Part shown: one piece after another, positions 54,268 through 63,030 of the stretch
Layout of the letters: each line of letters begins with the position of its first letter
How positions within the stretch are numbered: position 1 is the first letter of the stretch
Source: Gordonia polyisoprenivorans
GTDB taxonomy: Bacteria; Actinomycetota; Actinomycetes; Mycobacteriales; Mycobacteriaceae
Direction of reading: 5' to 3'
DNA length: 64,000 nucleotides
Assembly (NCBI RefSeq): GCF_017654315.1
Contig: NZ_CP072203.1
Span: forward strand, 5,332,001 to 5,396,000
Made by a program: the position numbers and the translations under genes
Notes under the pieces: model-generated
Databases searched by the model: none
Told to the model about the DNA's origin: nothing
Seen by the model: only the letters and a program-made list of their open reading frames with translations

Positions 54268-54726
54268 TCACCGGCTGTCACGTGTAACCTCCCCGTGAGG
54301 ATCCGCAGGTCGCGGACAGGCATCACTCGATTCGAGCAGACTCTCGTAGTGCGCACAGCCATCCGGCGGTGCGTCGGGATGGTGGGTGGCGATGTGGTCC
54401 AGGAACTCTTTGGCCTCGGCGAGTCGGGCAATCTGAGCGCTGATCCTGTCCGAGTGACAGGCAAGGAGTTGCGGCCAGCCGCTTGATGATGCCGAACGGT
54501 CAAGTAGTCGTCCGATCTCGTCGAGGCTCATCAGTCCATTGACTTGCCAGAACCGAATGATCGCGATGCGGCGCACCGCAGCAGAGTCATACCAGCGGCG
54601 TCCGCCGCGTCGGGTCGTCGGAGCGACAAGTCCGCGCACCTCGTAATACCGAATTGCGGAAGCATTGATCTTCAGCCGCCGGGCGACGACGTCGATCGGG
54701 ACCAGGTCATTGCGCGTGGAGGTCAC
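54268..54726 (-). CDS. MerR family transcriptional regulator
   Basis: 152 aa from GTG 54726. Winged-helix region at 9-75: INASAIRYYEVRGLVAPTTR near 20-39, then RRWYDSAAVRRIAIIRFWQVNGLMSLDEIGRLLD (in parts RRWYDSAAVRRI and MSLDEIGRLL). A dimerisation helix follows, and two Cys near the end (DGCAHY and DACP) could bind metal or sense redox. It is divergent from a PPOX-type gene, with a candidate operator between; the typical arrangement suggests it controls that gene. Confidence 0.9.
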   Translation of the reverse strand: MTSTRNDLVPIDVVARRLKINASAIRYYEVRGLVAPTTRRGGRRWYDSAAVRRIAIIRFWQVNGLMSLDEIGRLLDRSASSSGWPQLLACHSDRISAQIARLAEAKEFLDHIATHHPDAPPDGCAHYESLLESSDACPRPADPHGEVTRDSR

Positions 54727-54749
54727 GGTCTCATGCTGGCGCCACCCGG

Positions 54750-54780
54750 ACTTGCATTCAAGTCGGCTTCAACCGCAAGT
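54750..54780. promoter_or_regulatory. candidate MerR operator
   Basis: ACTTGC (54750-54755) and GCAAGT (54775-54780) are complementary 6-bp arms with a 19-bp spacer, the spacing of MerR-type operators lying between -35 and -10. It is placed centrally in the 63-bp divergent spacer. Confidence 0.55.
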
Positions 54781-54789
54781 CTGGTAGCC

Positions 54790-55239
54790 ATGACGACGCA
54801 ACCCAACGACGCGGCTATTTCCTTCATCGCCGCCCACCCGCACGCCGCGATGATCACCGTCGGCGGTGATGGGCGACCACGAGCGGTGAAGATCGAGGCA
54901 GCGATGGTCGACGGCGTGCTGGAGAGCGCGAGTCATGCCGACAAACTGCGCACCCGACGACTCCGGCGTGACCCCCGTTGCAGTCTGTACTTCGCCGACG
55001 AGCAGCACGCTTGGCTCTCGCTCGACGTCGGCGTCACGATCATCGACGGTGAGGCGGCGGCTCGCGCGCTCGTGCGCTTTTTCCGCGTTCGCGATGAGCG
55101 ACCGACCGGCCCACTCGACTACCACAGCGACCGCAGCCACCACCTCGGACTGAGCGGCAGCGAGCTCGAGGAAGTACTCGCTGCCGAGGAGGCCGTACTC
55201 TTCCGATTCACTGTCGAGCGGCAGTACGGAAACCTGTGA
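54790..55239 (+). CDS. PPOX-class F420/FMN-dependent oxidoreductase-like protein
   Basis: 149 aa from ATG 54790. Split-barrel flavin fold: FIAAHPHAAMITVGGDGRPR with the F420/FMN strands near residues 12-31, RTRRLRRDPRCSLYFAD near 54-70, and a final ERQYG. The family is small flavin- or F420-binding redox proteins. Divergent from a MerR regulator, which probably controls it; the substrate is unknown. Confidence 0.8.
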   Translation: MTTQPNDAAISFIAAHPHAAMITVGGDGRPRAVKIEAAMVDGVLESASHADKLRTRRLRRDPRCSLYFADEQHAWLSLDVGVTIIDGEAAARALVRFFRVRDERPTGPLDYHSDRSHHLGLSGSELEEVLAAEEAVLFRFTVERQYGNL

Positions 55240-55427
55240 ATCAGAGACGGGCCTGACGCCCGAACGTCTCGCTGATCCCGTCGGGCAGACCGACCGATGA
55301 CTCATGAATTCCGTAAGCAGAACCCTCGCGCTGAGGACTTGCCGACAATCAATTTCGTCGTGACTGCCGGTGAAACCAGACCTTGGTCGGCAGGAAACCC
55401 ACAGGCAGGATCACTACTCTGCCGCGT

Positions 55428-56234
55428 GTGACCCGGCTGCGGTGGGCTATTCCGGCGGCGCTGCTGCCGTTCTTGTTCGTCGCCGCATGCGGTGGGGCGG
55501 CACCCACATCCGACCCCCCGCCGGTCACCACCCGATTCGTCACGTTGCCCGACAGCGGAGGCGGACATCCCGTCCCCTTCACCCCGACGACCGACCACAC
55601 GTATCGGCCGGGCGTCACGATCGTCGACGCGACGGCATCCGGTCCGGCGTCACAATGCACACTCGGCTGGCCGGTCACCTCGTCGACGGGCAGCCGCGGC
55701 GACCTGACGGCCGGGCACTGCGTAAGCGGCCTGGGTCAACCCACGTGGCTGTACACCGATTCGTCCGAAACGGGCCGCCTGCCCCTCAGCCCCTACGAAC
55801 TACACGAGGACGACACCCTGGCCGACGGCACCATGCTCGACGCCGCGGCCGCATTCCTACCGCCGACTGCGACTGCAGCACAATGGGTCACCACCATCGA
55901 CGGTCACCCGATCGCCGGTGTCATGACACCCCGGGAAGCGGCCACACTGCCTCGGGGAACACCAATCTGCATGGCTGGCGGTCGCGCGGGCCTGACGTGC
56001 GGTCCGCTCCTCGACGCCAACACGCGCAGCCTCCACTGGGGTGGATATGCCGTCGTCGGCGACTCGGGATCAGCGGTGTTCGTCGTGAACCCCGACCAGA
56101 GCGTGTGCGCGGTGGGCATCCTGCACGACGGCCCCGCTGACCGCGACAACACGATCGCCTACGTCGAGCCCGCACTCCAGAAATGGAATCTGACGATTCC
56201 GGTGACCGCGCCACACCGATCCGCGCCGTGCTGA
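55428..56234 (+). CDS. lipid-anchored trypsin-like serine protease
   Basis: 268 aa from GTG 55428; a TTG at 55383 is an alternative. A lipobox VAACGG after a hydrophobic stretch (LRWAIPAALLPFLF) marks a lipoprotein. Catalytic triad of the S1 chymotrypsin fold: His in LTAGHCVSG near 103-111, Asp probably in GTMLDAAAAF, Ser in GDSGSAVF near 220. Two disulfide pairs are possible. It resembles other actinobacterial surface proteases of unknown substrate. It stands before the second DUF222-HNH gene but on a separate transcript. Confidence 0.82.
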   Translation: MTRLRWAIPAALLPFLFVAACGGAAPTSDPPPVTTRFVTLPDSGGGHPVPFTPTTDHTYRPGVTIVDATASGPASQCTLGWPVTSSTGSRGDLTAGHCVSGLGQPTWLYTDSSETGRLPLSPYELHEDDTLADGTMLDAAAAFLPPTATAAQWVTTIDGHPIAGVMTPREAATLPRGTPICMAGGRAGLTCGPLLDANTRSLHWGGYAVVGDSGSAVFVVNPDQSVCAVGILHDGPADRDNTIAYVEPALQKWNLTIPVTAPHRSAPC

Positions 56235-56264
56235 AAACAGTCCGAAAAAACTTTCGACAACCCC

Positions 56265-56293
56265 TTGCCAACCCGACAAACCCGGCATACACT
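56265..56293 (+). promoter_or_regulatory. promoter of second DUF222-HNH gene
   Basis: TTGCCA (56265-56270) and TACACT (56288-56293), exactly 17 bp apart and preceded by CCCC. The same layout, with TTGCAT, is in front of the first DUF222-HNH gene. The ribosome site GGGGGGTGAG is at 56333-56342. Confidence 0.65.
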
Positions 56294-56344
56294 CGAACAC
56301 AACAGCACACAAACACATGTGCGCTTATCGCCGGGGGGTGAGAA

Positions 56345-58006
56345 ATGATGGTCGACACCGCACTGCCCGACGTTTCTGGGTTGTCGACCACCCAGAAACT
56401 CGCCCTCGCCCACCGCTTGGTCGATGCGCTGGCCACCGATGATCTGACCGGCCTGTCCAACGATGACCTGGTCGCGGTCGCTCAATCCACCGAACAGTTG
56501 ATCACCCGCGTCACCGTCCAAGGCGATCGGCAGATCGTCGAATTCTCCGACCGCCATCTCGCCCGCGAATACGGATACGGGTCGACCACCGACGCCATGA
56601 TCGGCTTGTTGCGTGTGTCGGAACCGTGGCGGCGGTGGAAACAACTCAAAGCGACCGCCACCTTCCACACCGTCACCGGCGAGGTTGCTGCGCCGAAATA
56701 TCCGGCGCTGGCCGAAGCGATGGCCTCCGGGGCGGCCGGCCCCTCCCACGCCGCAGTCGTCATCGACGTGTTGGACCGCATACCTACGACAGTCCCGTTC
56801 GACGAAAAAATGTCGGCCGACGCCACGATGGCCGGGTTCGCCCGCACCCACACCCCGTCTGATCTGCGGATCCTGGGGGCACGGGTGTTGGCGCACCTCG
56901 ACCCCGACGGCCAACTGACCGACGACACCGATCGGCAACGCCACCGCCAGATCCGCATCGGCCGGCAGAACGCCCAAAAAATGAGTGGGCTATCGGGACA
57001 AATGACCCCCACTCTGACCGCACACCTCGAAGCAGTACTCGCCGCGTGGGCGGCGCCCGGAATGAACAACCCCGCCGACCCGGAGTCCCCGACCGGCAGT
57101 CGCGAAGACGCCGACCCCGACCAGGTGGCGGCTGCCGCAGCCCGCGATCACCGGGATCAGGTCCAACGCAACCATGATGCGTTGGAAGCAGTCCTACGCG
57201 CCGGACTCGATGTCGGACTCGGCCCGCAATCGCATCGCGGCCTACCACCGCATCTGATCATCAAAACGTCTCTGGCTGACTTGATTGCGCAAACCGGGAT
57301 GGGCGTCACGGCGACCGGCACCCTCCTCCCAATCCGGGATGTCATCGCTTTGGCTGCCCACAGTCAGCCGTGGTTGGCGGTGTTCGACGACCACACCAGT
57401 CTGCCGCTGTATTTGGGTCGGGCGAGGTTAGCGAGCCAGGGGCAGCGGATCGCCCTGTTCGCCAAAGACGGCGGTGAGTACTGCTCGTTCCCCGGATGTA
57501 CCCAACCCGCCGCGCACGTCGAAATTCATCACGCCACCAAAGACCATGCGAAAGGCGGACTCACCAACATCGGTGACCTCGCCCCCGCCTGCGGCAAACA
57601 CAACCGGATGGTCGGCGACAAACCCGGACAATTCACGACCGGCATCTATCGCGCCGGGCCGTGGGCCGGACGATGCTGGTGGCGCACAAACACCCCCATC
57701 GGCGCAGCCGAACCGAACCCGAAACGCACCACCGCGCTACCCGATGTCGGGGCCACCTACGCCGCGGCGTTGGTTCGCGTCCGGGCGGAGTTGCACCCAC
57801 CCGACCCACCACCAAGTGGTGCCGATACCGATCTCGCCGCAAGCGACGACCGGGACTCGATGCTGCCCACCAACCGAATCCGGCGCAGCCAGGTCCCGAT
57901 CGGACACGGATATTACGACCTCGTCGAAATCCTCCACCCTGACCCCACGTCAGACTCGCCGGTCGAAACTCGACTCGCCCAACTCCTCGGCGACTGCGGG
58001 TTCTAG
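56345..58006 (+). CDS. DUF222 / HNH endonuclease protein (13E12 repeat family type)
   Basis: 553 aa from ATG 56345 (an ATG one codon later is equivalent), longer than its paralogue at 11437. DUF222 helical domain in residues 10-360; HNH domain at about 370-430: EYCSFPGCTQPAAHVEIHHATKDHAKGG (in parts YCSFPGC, HVEIHHATKDH and KGG), then NIGDLAPACGKHNRMVGDK, with the zinc cysteines and catalytic histidines. The last 120 residues are a Pro/Arg-rich tail absent from the paralogue. A repeat of the family found around the first gene lies 48 bp downstream (58054). Confidence 0.92.
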   Translation: MMVDTALPDVSGLSTTQKLALAHRLVDALATDDLTGLSNDDLVAVAQSTEQLITRVTVQGDRQIVEFSDRHLAREYGYGSTTDAMIGLLRVSEPWRRWKQLKATATFHTVTGEVAAPKYPALAEAMASGAAGPSHAAVVIDVLDRIPTTVPFDEKMSADATMAGFARTHTPSDLRILGARVLAHLDPDGQLTDDTDRQRHRQIRIGRQNAQKMSGLSGQMTPTLTAHLEAVLAAWAAPGMNNPADPESPTGSREDADPDQVAAAAARDHRDQVQRNHDALEAVLRAGLDVGLGPQSHRGLPPHLIIKTSLADLIAQTGMGVTATGTLLPIRDVIALAAHSQPWLAVFDDHTSLPLYLGRARLASQGQRIALFAKDGGEYCSFPGCTQPAAHVEIHHATKDHAKGGLTNIGDLAPACGKHNRMVGDKPGQFTTGIYRAGPWAGRCWWRTNTPIGAAEPNPKRTTALPDVGATYAAALVRVRAELHPPDPPPSGADTDLAASDDRDSMLPTNRIRRSQVPIGHGYYDLVEILHPDPTSDSPVETRLAQLLGDCGF

Positions 58007-58053
58007 ACCGTCACGTGCTCGGTCCGTGGTCGGAAACCAGCAGCGGTGCAACA

Positions 58054-58145
58054 GGTCTCGAGGCTCGTCGCTAACGCTCCTCGGCACCTCGACCACCGAG
58101 AGAACGGCTTGTCGCTGGCGCTCCTCGACACCTCGACCACCGGGA
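58054..58145 (-). repeat. palindromic repeats downstream of second DUF222-HNH gene
   Basis: GGTCTCGAGGCTCG starts 58054, then ACGCTCCTCGGCACCTCGACCACC to 58096; a second, shorter version (GGCGCTCCTCGACACCTCGACCACCGGGA, by ends GGCGCTCC and ACCACCGGGA) follows to 58145. The first is almost the same as the inverted copy at 12868, including the GTCGCTAACG loop. Confidence 0.8.
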
Positions 58146-58194
58146 CGAAAGATCCGCCGGTCTGCTCGACCACCGGAAATTGGCGCCCACCGGC

Positions 58195-59130
58195 TCAGCG
58201 GAAGCGCTCGCGTAACTCCGGGTTGTTCTCCCACCACAACCCCGCCGGCTGTTCGGACTCGGTTTCCGCTGCCGTCGATCGGGTCGAGTCGCGTTCGGCC
58301 GCATCGAGTTCGGCGTCGGCGATCTCTGCGCGCCGACCCTCGTCGGTACGGAATCGGTCGAACAGCACGAGGAGGAACGGCAGACCGATGACGTCGCCGA
58401 GCACCCAGAACACACCGGCGCCGATGGTTTGATCGGTCCGCAGCGACGGCCCCCACGTGCGGTGCAGCGCTTCGTAATACGAGGCGGCGAGGAGTCCGCC
58501 CTGCCACATCACGACGCCCAGGATGCCGTCGCCGAGTGTCTCGCCCAGGGTGACGAGCAACGACAGGGATTGCGGATAGCGCCGTGGCACCGGGTCGATC
58601 TGCAGCCGCGCGTAGAAGTACCCGAAGCCGCAGAGCACGAGCAACAGTCGGGTCACGGTGTCGACGGCATCGGATCGCAGCAGCGCCGGATACCAGCCGG
58701 TGAGATAGATCAGCCACGGCGTCACGATGACGCCGGCCGAGGTCACCGCCGGAGACGCGATCACCCGCGCCGCCCGCGTTCGGAGGCAACGATCGATCAC
58801 CCGGCGCGCTGCCGGCCACGCCTCGCGCACAACCGTCACCGGCATCCCGAGCGCAAGACAGAACGGCACCACCATCAGCACCAGCACAATCTGCAGCGCT
58901 CGCACCCAGAACAGGGTGTCGGAGTACACGCCGACAAACCCGCACGCGCTGATCAGCCACACAGCCACGCCGAGAAGAAACGGAACCGCCCGGCTCCACG
59001 GCACCGTCGACCTGCGCACGGCCACCACATAGGCCACCGCGATCAACACCACCACAACAGATGTGGGCACATCGACTCGCCACGACGACACCACCGTGTG
59101 CAGCGTCAAGGGAGCGAGGGTATCGGCCAC
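58195..59130 (-). CDS. CtaG-like cytochrome c oxidase assembly membrane protein
   Basis: 311 aa from GTG 59130. About seven transmembrane helices: VPTSVVVVLIAVAYVVAV near 20, FLLGVAVWLISACGFVGVYS near 50, and others to residue 250; the C-terminal 60 residues are cytosolic and charged. The caa3_CtaG family signatures are FWVRALQIVLVLMVVPFCLALG (in parts VRALQIVLVL and VPFCLALG) and LIYLTGWYPALL. The family delivers copper to cytochrome oxidase in bacteria; here it is related but distant. The copper role is inference from the family. Confidence 0.82.
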   Translation of the reverse strand: MADTLAPLTLHTVVSSWRVDVPTSVVVVLIAVAYVVAVRRSTVPWSRAVPFLLGVAVWLISACGFVGVYSDTLFWVRALQIVLVLMVVPFCLALGMPVTVVREAWPAARRVIDRCLRTRAARVIASPAVTSAGVIVTPWLIYLTGWYPALLRSDAVDTVTRLLLVLCGFGYFYARLQIDPVPRRYPQSLSLLVTLGETLGDGILGVVMWQGGLLAASYYEALHRTWGPSLRTDQTIGAGVFWVLGDVIGLPFLLVLFDRFRTDEGRRAEIADAELDAAERDSTRSTAAETESEQPAGLWWENNPELRERFR

Positions 59131-59252
59131 AACCCGCGAGTATGCACCCGCGACGAATCGTTAATCGACTCGTAAAGGCCAAACGGACACCGCAGTCACC
59201 TAGTCTGGGCAGATCAGTGCCCTCCGGGCGAGCACCGTCGAGGAGGCCGAGC

Positions 59253-60110
59253 GTGGGCAAGAAGAAGCACTCCTCGAACCACGACGGTCACGACGAGCCC
59301 GTGAAGACCGGGCTCATGACGACCGAGCCCATGAAGACCGAGCTCATGAAGAACAAGGAATTCCGCAAGCTCGTCAAACCCCTGCACGCCGAACTCGTGG
59401 CCATGCAGGAATGGGTGCGCACCACCGGGGCCAAGGTGTGCATCGTCTTCGAGGGCCGCGACACCGCAGGCAAGGGCGGCGTGATCAAGTCGATCACCGA
59501 GCGGGTCAGCCCCCGGGTCTTCCGGGTCGTCGCACTGCCCGCACCCACCGAACGCGAGAAATCGCAGATGTACATCCAGCGCTACGTGCCGCATCTACCT
59601 GCCGCGGGCGAGGTCGTCATCTTCGATCGCAGCTGGTACAACCGCGCCGGCGTCGAGCGGGTCATGGGTTTCTGCACCGAAGAGCAGACCAAGCAGTTCC
59701 TCACCGAGGCGCCCGAGTACGAGCGGTCGATCGTCGCCTCCGGGGTCATCCTGCTCAAGTATTGGCTCGAGGTCAGCGAGGACCAGCAGACCATGCGACT
59801 CCAGAGCCGCATCGACGATCCACGCAAGTACTGGAAGCTGTCGCCGATGGACCTCAAGTCGTACACGCGCTGGGACGACTACACCCGTGCGCGCGACGAC
59901 ATGTTCCGCTTCACCGACACCGGCTGGGCGCCGTGGTACGTCGCGAACACCGACGACAAGAAACGCGGTCGTCTCAACGTCATCCGCCACATCCTCGACC
60001 AGGTTCCCTACACCCCGCTCGACCGCCCCGACGTGGAACTGCCCAAGCGGAAGGCGACCGGTTACGAGGGACCCGACCTGCCGCTTCGGCGCATCCCCAC
60101 GCTGTATTGA
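59253..60110 (+). CDS. ppk2: polyphosphate kinase 2 (PPK2 class I)
   Basis: 285 aa from GTG 59253, with GAGGAGG upstream. Transfers phosphate between polyphosphate and nucleoside diphosphates. Walker A EGRDTAGKGGVIK near 68-80, lid YIQRYVPHLPAAGE near 106, Walker B FDRSWYNRAGVERVMGF near 124-140, and WDDYTRARDDMF near 210. One PPK2 domain is class I. The first 20 residues (KKKHSSNHDGHDE) are a basic/acid tail. It is followed by a NUDIX gene 57 bp on, on the same strand. Confidence 0.95.
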   Translation: MGKKKHSSNHDGHDEPVKTGLMTTEPMKTELMKNKEFRKLVKPLHAELVAMQEWVRTTGAKVCIVFEGRDTAGKGGVIKSITERVSPRVFRVVALPAPTEREKSQMYIQRYVPHLPAAGEVVIFDRSWYNRAGVERVMGFCTEEQTKQFLTEAPEYERSIVASGVILLKYWLEVSEDQQTMRLQSRIDDPRKYWKLSPMDLKSYTRWDDYTRARDDMFRFTDTGWAPWYVANTDDKKRGRLNVIRHILDQVPYTPLDRPDVELPKRKATGYEGPDLPLRRIPTLY

Positions 60111-60167
60111 CCTCTCGTCACGACGCCGCTGGTCGTCACCGACCCCCACGCGTGGTCAACTGGGAGG

Positions 60168-60842
60168 ATGACGTGGGTCGAGCGCGAGGTCCTGAGTAAT
60201 CGGCTGTCGGCCTTCGACCGGCGAGCCGCCACCACGCCGGGCAAAGCCGCAGCCGTGGCGATCGTCGTCGTCGACCGCGACGGCAGCAACACCGACGACG
60301 CCGACACCAACGAGCGCGAGCAGGGCATCTGGCTCCTGCGCCGGCCGATGAGTATGCGACGCCACGCCGCCCAGTTCGCACTGCCCGGCGGACGGCTCGA
60401 TCCCGGCGAGGATCAGACCACCGCGGCGCTACGTGAGTTGCACGAGGAGATGGGCGTGGCCCTGTCCCCCGACGACGTCATCGGCATGCTCGACGACTAT
60501 CCGACCAGATCCGGGTACGTGATCACACCCGTCGTGTGCTGGGCGCCGCACGCCCCCAAACCGTCACCCAACCCCGACGAGGTCTCGGTCTGGTTCTTCA
60601 TCCCGCTCGACGACCTCCTCGTCACACCTCGGTTCATCACCATCCCGGAGTCGACGCGACCGGTGATCCAGATGCCGATCCCGGGGCTGCGTCGCGATCC
60701 CGACGACCACTCACCCAGCGGACAGACCGCGCTCGTGCATGCACCGACCGCCGCCGTACTCCATCAGTTCGCCGAGGTTGCGTTGCGTGGCCGCGACACC
60801 CGCGTCGACGAGTACGAGCAGCCGGTTTTCGCCTGGTCATAG
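60168..60842 (+). CDS. NUDIX hydrolase (CoA diphosphatase-like)
   Basis: 224 aa from ATG 60168 with GGGAGG upstream. The Nudix box is [24 protein letters not shown] (by parts GGRLDPGE and RELHEEMGV) near residues 74-97, satisfying GX5EX7REUXEEXGU. The preceding [17 protein letters not shown] is typical of the CoA/nucleotide diphosphatases (UPF0035 class), with a split first helix. The substrate is not certain. It is the second gene after ppk2 and may share its transcript. Confidence 0.93.
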   Translation: MTWVEREVLSNRLSAFDRRAATTPGKAAAVAIVVVDRDGSNTDDADTNEREQGIWLLRRPMSMRRHAAQFALPGGRLDPGEDQTTAALRELHEEMGVALSPDDVIGMLDDYPTRSGYVITPVVCWAPHAPKPSPNPDEVSVWFFIPLDDLLVTPRFITIPESTRPVIQMPIPGLRRDPDDHSPSGQTALVHAPTAAVLHQFAEVALRGRDTRVDEYEQPVFAWS

Positions 60843-60877
60843 GCCCGCGAAAAAAATTCGACGATAGGGAATGAAAT

Positions 60878-60899
60878 CGGACCGCGGTCCGGTTATGCT
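60878..60899. promoter_or_regulatory. palindrome and -10 element upstream of yceI-like gene
   Basis: CGGACCGCGGTCCG (60878-60891) is a perfect 14-bp palindrome lying just before TATGCT (60894-60899), a -10 candidate. A bound dimer would cover the -35/-10 interval. No dedicated regulator gene is adjacent. Confidence 0.5.
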
Positions 60900-60990
60900 C
60901 GGTGATGGGCCGGAACGACCCAGCGACCTCACCGGTCATCGATACGACAGTCATCGACCCCCCGGACACCACCGGAACTAGGAGCATCCC

Positions 60991-61542
60991 ATGAGCACCC
61001 CCACCGTCACCGCGCCGATCGCCGCAGGCACCTGGACCATCGATCCCGTCCACTCGACCGTCGGTTTCTCCGTCAAGCACCTCATGGTGAGCAAGGTCCG
61101 CGGCAAGTTCGACACCTTCAGCGGCACCATCACCGTCGCCGAGGACGGAACGCCGTCGGTGCAGGCCGAGATCGACGTCACCTCGATCACCACCGGCAAC
61201 GAGCAGCGTGACGGCCACATCAAGTCGGCCGACTTCTTCGACGCCGAGACCTACCCGAAGGCCACCTTCACCTCGACCGCGGTGCGCCCCGACGGTGACG
61301 ACTACGTACTCACCGGCGACTTCACCCTGCACGGCGTGACCAAGTCGGTCGATCTCAAGCTCGAGTTCAACGGCGTCAACCCGGGTATGGGCCACGGCCC
61401 GGTCGCCGGTTTCGAGGCCACCACCGTGTTGAACCGCAAGGACTTCGGCATCGACCTCGAGATGCCGCTCGAGGGCGGCGGAGTCGTCATCGGCGACAAG
61501 GTCACCATCACCCTGGAGATCGAGGCCGGCCAGGGCGCCTGA
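60991..61542 (+). CDS. YceI family polyisoprenoid-binding protein
   Basis: 183 aa from ATG 60991, with AGGAG nine bases before. Lipocalin-like fold binding long isoprenoid chains. Family motifs: WTIDPVHSTVGFSVKHLMVSKVRGKF (in parts WTIDPVHSTVGFSVKHL and VRGKF), SADFFDAETYPKATF near 78, and TGDFTLHGVTKSVDL near 108. No signal peptide is visible, so it is cytoplasmic here. Homologues of Gram-negatives are periplasmic. Its role is unknown; isoprenoid or menaquinone handling is possible. Confidence 0.93.
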   Translation: MSTPTVTAPIAAGTWTIDPVHSTVGFSVKHLMVSKVRGKFDTFSGTITVAEDGTPSVQAEIDVTSITTGNEQRDGHIKSADFFDAETYPKATFTSTAVRPDGDDYVLTGDFTLHGVTKSVDLKLEFNGVNPGMGHGPVAGFEATTVLNRKDFGIDLEMPLEGGGVVIGDKVTITLEIEAGQGA

Positions 61543-61562
61543 ACCCCCTTCTCACAGGGACC

Positions 61563-61637
61563 GCGCTGACCCGATCGATCGACGGGTCAGCGCAGACCGG
61601 GACCGATACCGCAAACCCCGTGTGCGGTATCGGTCCC
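61563..61637 (+). terminator. two consecutive strong hairpins after the yceI-like gene
   Basis: GCGCTGACCCG (61563-61573) pairs with CGGGTCAGCGC (61583-61593), perfect over 11 bp; then GGGACCGATACCGCA (61599-61613) pairs with TGCGGTATCGGTCCC (61623-61637), perfect over 15 bp. No T-run follows, so intrinsic termination is not certain; they may end the transcript or stabilise the RNA end. Confidence 0.6.
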
Positions 61638-61702
61638 GTTGTCGTACTGGCGGATACGTATGTGCGGGGCCGCGTGGTCTCGCCACGCGCGCGCGACGAG
61701 TG

Positions 61703-61822
61703 TCAGCGCTCGCGGTAGCGCCCCGACGAACCCAGTTCTCGGGCATAAAAATTCAGGCCGGGCCGGTTGCACAGCATGCCGAGGGCAACCAGCGCGAGCA
61801 GGACGACGACAAGTGCGATCAT
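61703..61822 (-). CDS. 39-residue single-span membrane protein
   Basis: Start at ATG 61822 chosen because GGAGG is seven bases before it; two ATGs further upstream lack such a site. Residues 2-17 are hydrophobic (IALVVVLLALVALGML), then a Cys and a basic tail with GLNFYARELG. It fits the group of tiny membrane proteins that are often missed. Nothing more can be said of its role. It is between the yceI-like terminators and a 226-bp spacer without other features. Confidence 0.5.
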   Translation of the reverse strand: MIALVVVLLALVALGMLCNRPGLNFYARELGSSGRYRER

Positions 61823-62048
61823 GATCGGCCTCCACAGGAGTTCGTGACGGACCGTCTGCATAGCTCGACGGCTTTCGGTGTACACATGTTCTCTCAAATC
61901 GTGGAAGAACGGAAGACCGACGACGTCGAGATCACGTATCCGATTGAGGCGTGCGACAGTTCACACCACTACCCAGGCGAACCACCGGGCACAACTGTGC
62001 AACGACGGGCCGTAAACGACGGACCTCTGCGTGCGCGAAGGCGCGGGG

Positions 62049-63023
62049 TCAGGGTGCGACGATGCGCGGGGAGTCCGGGTCCGCCGCACGAACCACCGCA
62101 TCGACGGCGTCGAGGAACACCGGCACGAACTTGTCCGCCCCGAGCACACAACACGCGTGGCCGCCGTCGACGTCGAAGCGTCGGGCGCCGGGGATACCGT
62201 CGACGAGCAACTGCTGACGTTCGGGTTCGACGACCTTGTCACGGACCGAGACCACCACCGACGTCGGCGTGTCGATTTCGGCGAGCCACTCACGAGAGTC
62301 GAAGCGCCCCAGCCCTTCCCCGAAGTCACCGGTGTGCGACAACGGCGTCGAGAGGAACTGGCGCATACCCCATAGGGCGGTGTGCGAGGTGGGTTTGTCC
62401 AACGTCGCATCCGACGGTCGGGGGATGATGCGATAGACGGGTTTGAGTAGTCGGCCGGTCTTGTTGGCCTGCTCCCGCAGGTGCGGATCTCGGGTGCTGA
62501 AGTACGGCCCGGTCGAGCACAGGACCAACCCCGCGACCCGGTCGTGATGGCGACGCCACACGAGTTGCGAGATGCCACCGCCCATCGAGAAGCCCGCGGC
62601 CACGAACCGACCGATCCCGAGAACGTCGGCGAGCGCTGCGACGTCGTCGGCGCAGTCGAGCAGGTCGAAGGTGCCCGAGCGTATGCCGCGGCCGTGCCAG
62701 CGGTGATCGAGGGTGATCACCCGGTAGCGCTGATTGAGTTCGGGGATCACGGGATACCAGCACAGCAGTCCGGTGGTCATCACCGAATGCTGCAGGATGA
62801 TCGCCGGCGCGTCGGCCGGGCCGGAGTCGGTGACGAAAGTGCTACCGCGCCCGGGCAATTCCACCATGGTTCCGCTCGGCAGGTCACGCACCGGCAGATA
62901 CGACGGGCCGGGCAGCGACAGACCTCGGGAGATCCGATCCAGAACTGCAGCACTCACCGGTACGACGTTACGCGAGATTCCTCCGATTCGGCTGTGCGTC
63001 GGCGGCTGCGCGGGCGCACTCAC
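62049..63023 (-). CDS. alpha/beta hydrolase
   Basis: 324 aa. Nucleophile elbow GFSMGGGIS near residue 144, oxyanion-region QHSVMTTGLLCW near 78, and GGHACCVLG near 288 with the catalytic His; the acid is likely the Asp of SVRDKVVEPE near 262. GxSxG plus this order is typical of esterases and lactone or C-C hydrolases. Substrate is unknown. The stop of the MFS gene upstream is 7 bp before its start, so they could be one operon. Confidence 0.9.
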   Translation of the reverse strand: MSAPAQPPTHSRIGGISRNVVPVSAAVLDRISRGLSLPGPSYLPVRDLPSGTMVELPGRGSTFVTDSGPADAPAIILQHSVMTTGLLCWYPVIPELNQRYRVITLDHRWHGRGIRSGTFDLLDCADDVAALADVLGIGRFVAAGFSMGGGISQLVWRRHHDRVAGLVLCSTGPYFSTRDPHLREQANKTGRLLKPVYRIIPRPSDATLDKPTSHTALWGMRQFLSTPLSHTGDFGEGLGRFDSREWLAEIDTPTSVVVSVRDKVVEPERQQLLVDGIPGARRFDVDGGHACCVLGADKFVPVFLDAVDAVVRAADPDSPRIVAP

Positions 63024-63030
63024 CGCACGC

